64,000 nt of DNA from Clostridiales bacterium (lineage in GTDB: Bacteria > Bacillota > Clostridia > Oscillospirales > CAG-272): assembly GCA_022791685.1 (NCBI GenBank), contig JAAVZO010000001.1:62001-126000 (forward strand). The letters are read 5' to 3'. The notes under the pieces were generated by a model. That model did not search any database. It was not told where the DNA came from and was given only the letters and a program-made list of their open reading frames with translations. Below, in pieces: positions 62,247 to 64,000 of this stretch (positions within the stretch are counted from its first letter, which is position 1; every line of letters starts with the position of its first letter). Both the position numbers and the translations under genes were made by a program.

Positions 62247-62283
62247 TTTATGTATCCCTTCGATATAAGCTTATTTTTATCGT

Positions 62284-62312
62284 ATTATAGCATATTTTAA
62301 AAATCATGTCAA
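62284..62312 (-). promoter_or_regulatory. Sigma-A promoter of the MBL-fold gene
   Basis: TTGACA (62307-62312), 17 bases, TATAAT (62284-62289) on the minus strand: perfect consensus, directly after the terminator at 62316-62352. Confidence 0.9.
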
Positions 62313-62315
62313 TAG

Positions 62316-62352
62316 AAAAATCCCATGCAGCGATTTACTGCATGGGATTTTT
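62316..62352 (-). terminator. Terminator of the 62352-62996 gene
   Basis: AAAAATCCCATGCAG (62316-62330), a 7-base loop, and its perfect complement (62338-62352), touching the stop codon of the upstream gene; a T-run follows on the minus strand. Confidence 0.93.
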
Positions 62353-62996
62353 TAGTTATTAACTGCGCGTTCGGCGATTCCTGCAAGCGTAGTATATCTC
62401 CAATAGGCGGCGTAATATTCCTTTCCGTCTATAGAAAGAATTGAATATTTAGACTGTGTAGTAATACCAGTCTTAGAATCGTAATTACTCGAAACATCCT
62501 TTGCCAACACAGTATGTACCTCGCCGTTCTTCATATAAATTGTATACTCTATCGTCCCCGGACCGCCGTATACAGGCAGAATCTTTATAAAGCTCGGATG
62601 GGGAAAGTATACCTTTATATCCCATATTTCAACCAACGCATGAATATATTCCCTATTGCTTCGCTTTATCTCGAAATCTTTATGTTCAGTAGCCCAGCAA
62701 TTAACTGTGATTTTTTCTACATTTTCCTTCATAACATCAACATCCGTGGTGTCAAGAATAGCCAGAAGCGGATAACTGCCGGAACGATAGTATGCATACA
62801 CGCAGGCTAATGGTATTGAGATTGCAATAAGCACTATCAATACTATCAGTATCACTTTTCTGATGATCTTCCAATGATTTTTAATTTCTTTAACCGTTAT
62901 TTGACCATCGTGAAATCTGACACGAAATATATATTCTTCGTCCTTCTTTGTTTTCACCTGCGTACTCCATATCCCTTTCCGGTCTTCATTAAGCAT
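62352..62996 (-). CDS. Unknown single-pass membrane protein
   Basis: A 214-residue protein I do not recognise. A cytoplasmic start of about 44 residues (YIFRVRFHDGQITVKEIKNH) is followed by one membrane helix (about 46-68, IRKVILIVLIVLIAISIPLA) and an external domain rich in strands (PVYGGPGTIEYTIYMKNGEV, SKYSILSIDGKEYYAAYW). The outer part looks like a small beta domain. Its promoter (63060-63088) is perfect and the terminator is adjacent, so the gene is a single expression unit. Confidence 0.68.
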   Translation of the reverse strand: MLNEDRKGIWSTQVKTKKDEEYIFRVRFHDGQITVKEIKNHWKIIRKVILIVLIVLIAISIPLACVYAYYRSGSYPLLAILDTTDVDVMKENVEKITVNCWATEHKDFEIKRSNREYIHALVEIWDIKVYFPHPSFIKILPVYGGPGTIEYTIYMKNGEVHTVLAKDVSSNYDSKTGITTQSKYSILSIDGKEYYAAYWRYTTLAGIAERAVNN

Positions 62997-63059
62997 AATA
63001 ACAATCCCCGCGTATCATATTTTAATATTCGGCATACTGTGTTGTTATTAACTGATTTA

Positions 63060-63088
63060 ATTATATATTATTAAGTCAATCATGTCAA
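63060..63088 (-). promoter_or_regulatory. Sigma-A promoter of the 62352-62996 gene
   Basis: TTGACA (63083-63088), 17 bases, TATAAT (63060-63065) on the minus strand: perfect consensus. Confidence 0.9.
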
Positions 63089-63113
63089 TGAATAATTTGT
63101 GAATCTTAGTTGC

Positions 63114-63157
63114 AAATATATAAAAATCCTCATATGACTGAGGATTTTTATATATTT
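63114..63157 (-). terminator. Terminator of the last gene in the window
   Basis: A perfect 19-base inverted repeat: 63114-63132 pairs with 63139-63157 around TATGAC, with CCTCA/TGAGG at the top and an A/T-rich base that supplies the T-run. It meets the stop codon region of the gene ending at 63157. Confidence 0.9.
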
Positions 63158-64000
63158 TACTTAAACTGCACCATAACATCGCACACGAGTCCCCTCTCCG
63201 GCTTCGAAATAAGCCCATTCGTTTGCCATATCTCGGCAAGTGGCGCCAACAGCTCGAAAAAGAACTGTCGGCTGAAACGCGCCGCGTCGTCGGCGAGGTG
63301 TCTCGGGAACAGCTTTGCATATCCGGCGATAAATCGCTCGGCAATGCGGCTGTATTCATCCATCAAAGGCGCAAAATGCCGCACGACCGACTCATCAAAT
63401 ATTGCCTTCTGCTCCTTTGTGAATGCCGGAACAGTCACGAACAATTCATCGCCGCGCCGCTCAATGTAGCCCTCCGATATAGCCGCAGCGGCATTGTCAT
63501 AGTCCGTCGTCCCGCCGCTCGTAAGTATATCCTCGCATACGTTGATATACGTATCGTACATCATCGGACGGATGGTCGTTCCGGCATAGGTATACACATA
63601 ATGCGCATAGCTTCCGCGGCTGCCTAAATTGTTGCAGGTACATTTTCCGACCCCGCTTCGCTTATGCTTTCCGGTCTCGACGCTTCCGACATAACGCCAG
63701 TTGTTGCCGTCATAACTCGGTTTTATCTCCGGATACGGCAGCTTGCAGTAACTCCGGCAGAGGCAGTCGAACGCCATCGCCGCATACAGATATATCAGCT
63801 CTTCACTGCTCTTTTCGGCGTGGTAAATGCCAATCATATTTGCATCGGCCTCGAGCCCGCGCAAAGCGGCATACATACGCTCGGCTATCGGCTCGACTGC
63901 TCCTGCTGCGTTTTCCTCACAGTAGATCCCATACTTATCCGACCAGATAACAAAATCGGTCTGATACTTGCCTCTCGCCGGTTTGATCATCGCCTCGCGC
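63157..64000 (-). CDS. Unknown protein, C-terminal part (runs off the window)
   Basis: At least 277 residues of a protein I do not recognise. The frame is open to the edge; the first ATG inside (63990) has GAGG only 1 base away, too close to serve, so the true start is probably outside. The segment begins IKPARGKYQTDFVIWSDKYG, then has a Cys-rich middle (FDCLCRSYCKLPYPE, GKCTCNN) and a helical end (RIAERFIAGYAKLFPRHLAD). The first part, with a strand pattern after a basic turn, could follow a DNA-binding domain located outside; this is not provable here. Confidence 0.65.
   Translation of the reverse strand, partial: REAMIKPARGKYQTDFVIWSDKYGIYCEENAAGAVEPIAERMYAALRGLEADANMIGIYHAEKSSEELIYLYAAMAFDCLCRSYCKLPYPEIKPSYDGNNWRYVGSVETGKHKRSGVGKCTCNNLGSRGSYAHYVYTYAGTTIRPMMYDTYINVCEDILTSGGTTDYDNAAAAISEGYIERRGDELFVTVPAFTKEQKAIFDESVVRHFAPLMDEYSRIAERFIAGYAKLFPRHLADDAARFSRQFFFELLAPLAEIWQTNGLISKPERGLVCDVMVQFK

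Noticed and set aside
1-64000. Transposases, phage genes, toxin-antitoxin or defence genes, tRNAs
   Set aside because: None could be supported; the window is mainly core chromosome.

Overview
The window looks like part of the chromosome of a low-to-mid-GC, Gram-positive member of the Clostridia, probably of the Ruminococcaceae/Oscillospiraceae type. The pointers are a large SRP RNA with an Alu-type part beside dnaX, zinc-type (Cys-containing) L32 and S18, strong AAGGAGG-type ribosome sites with frequent TTG starts, near-consensus sigma-A promoters with 17-base spacers, and the gene set (RqcH, TrmFO, YqeK, RsfS, LCP protein, YfhO, VTC/CotH). The species cannot be read from the sequence. I see no transposase, phage gene, CRISPR array, tRNA or rRNA gene; the DNA is mostly core chromosome with small accessory islands.

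Layout. 1-1504 (minus): serC and the start of serA. 1716-1907: a 63-residue membrane-type protein. 1956-9426 (minus): rpoB-rpoC with its own promoter and a long folded leader, not linked to rplJL. 9831-19421: S20, trmL, a YfhO-type membrane protein, DUF951, then rpsF-ssb-rpsR, a methyltransferase and an M50 protease pair. 19564-24641: MATE exporter and esterase, an ECF sigma/anti-sigma pair with a visible self-type promoter, and gap. 24998-30183 (plus): VTC polyphosphate-polymerase domain, DUF4956 membrane protein, CotH-kinase lipoprotein and a WbsX/GH99-like protein, in one overlapping operon. This is the best candidate for a poorly described system.

49071 down to 30228 (minus) is one run of fifteen housekeeping genes with many overlaps: dprA, topA, trmFO, plsX, rnc, a radical SAM gene, smc, ftsY, rdgB, yhbY, nadD, yqeK, an LCP gene, rsfS and leuS. 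Only one good promoter is visible, upstream of dprA. The run joins the dprA-topA-trmFO and plsX-rnc-smc-ftsY clusters known from Bacillus, but lacks fabD, fabG and acpP between plsX and rnc.

51811-64000: a GNAT acetyltransferase with rqcH; an unknown exported protein; a GH43-like glycosidase with a phosphodiesterase; DUF421; yceD-rpmF; SRP RNA-dnaX-ybaB-recR; an OGG1-like glycosylase facing a Cys-rich DUF6062 gene across interlocked promoters; an MBL-fold hydrolase; and two unknowns, the last running off the window. Two intergenic zones (23448-23586 and 57422-57540) are packed with short perfect palindromes. One of these appears to have been inserted between the Shine-Dalgarno and start of ybaB with a 4-base target duplication.
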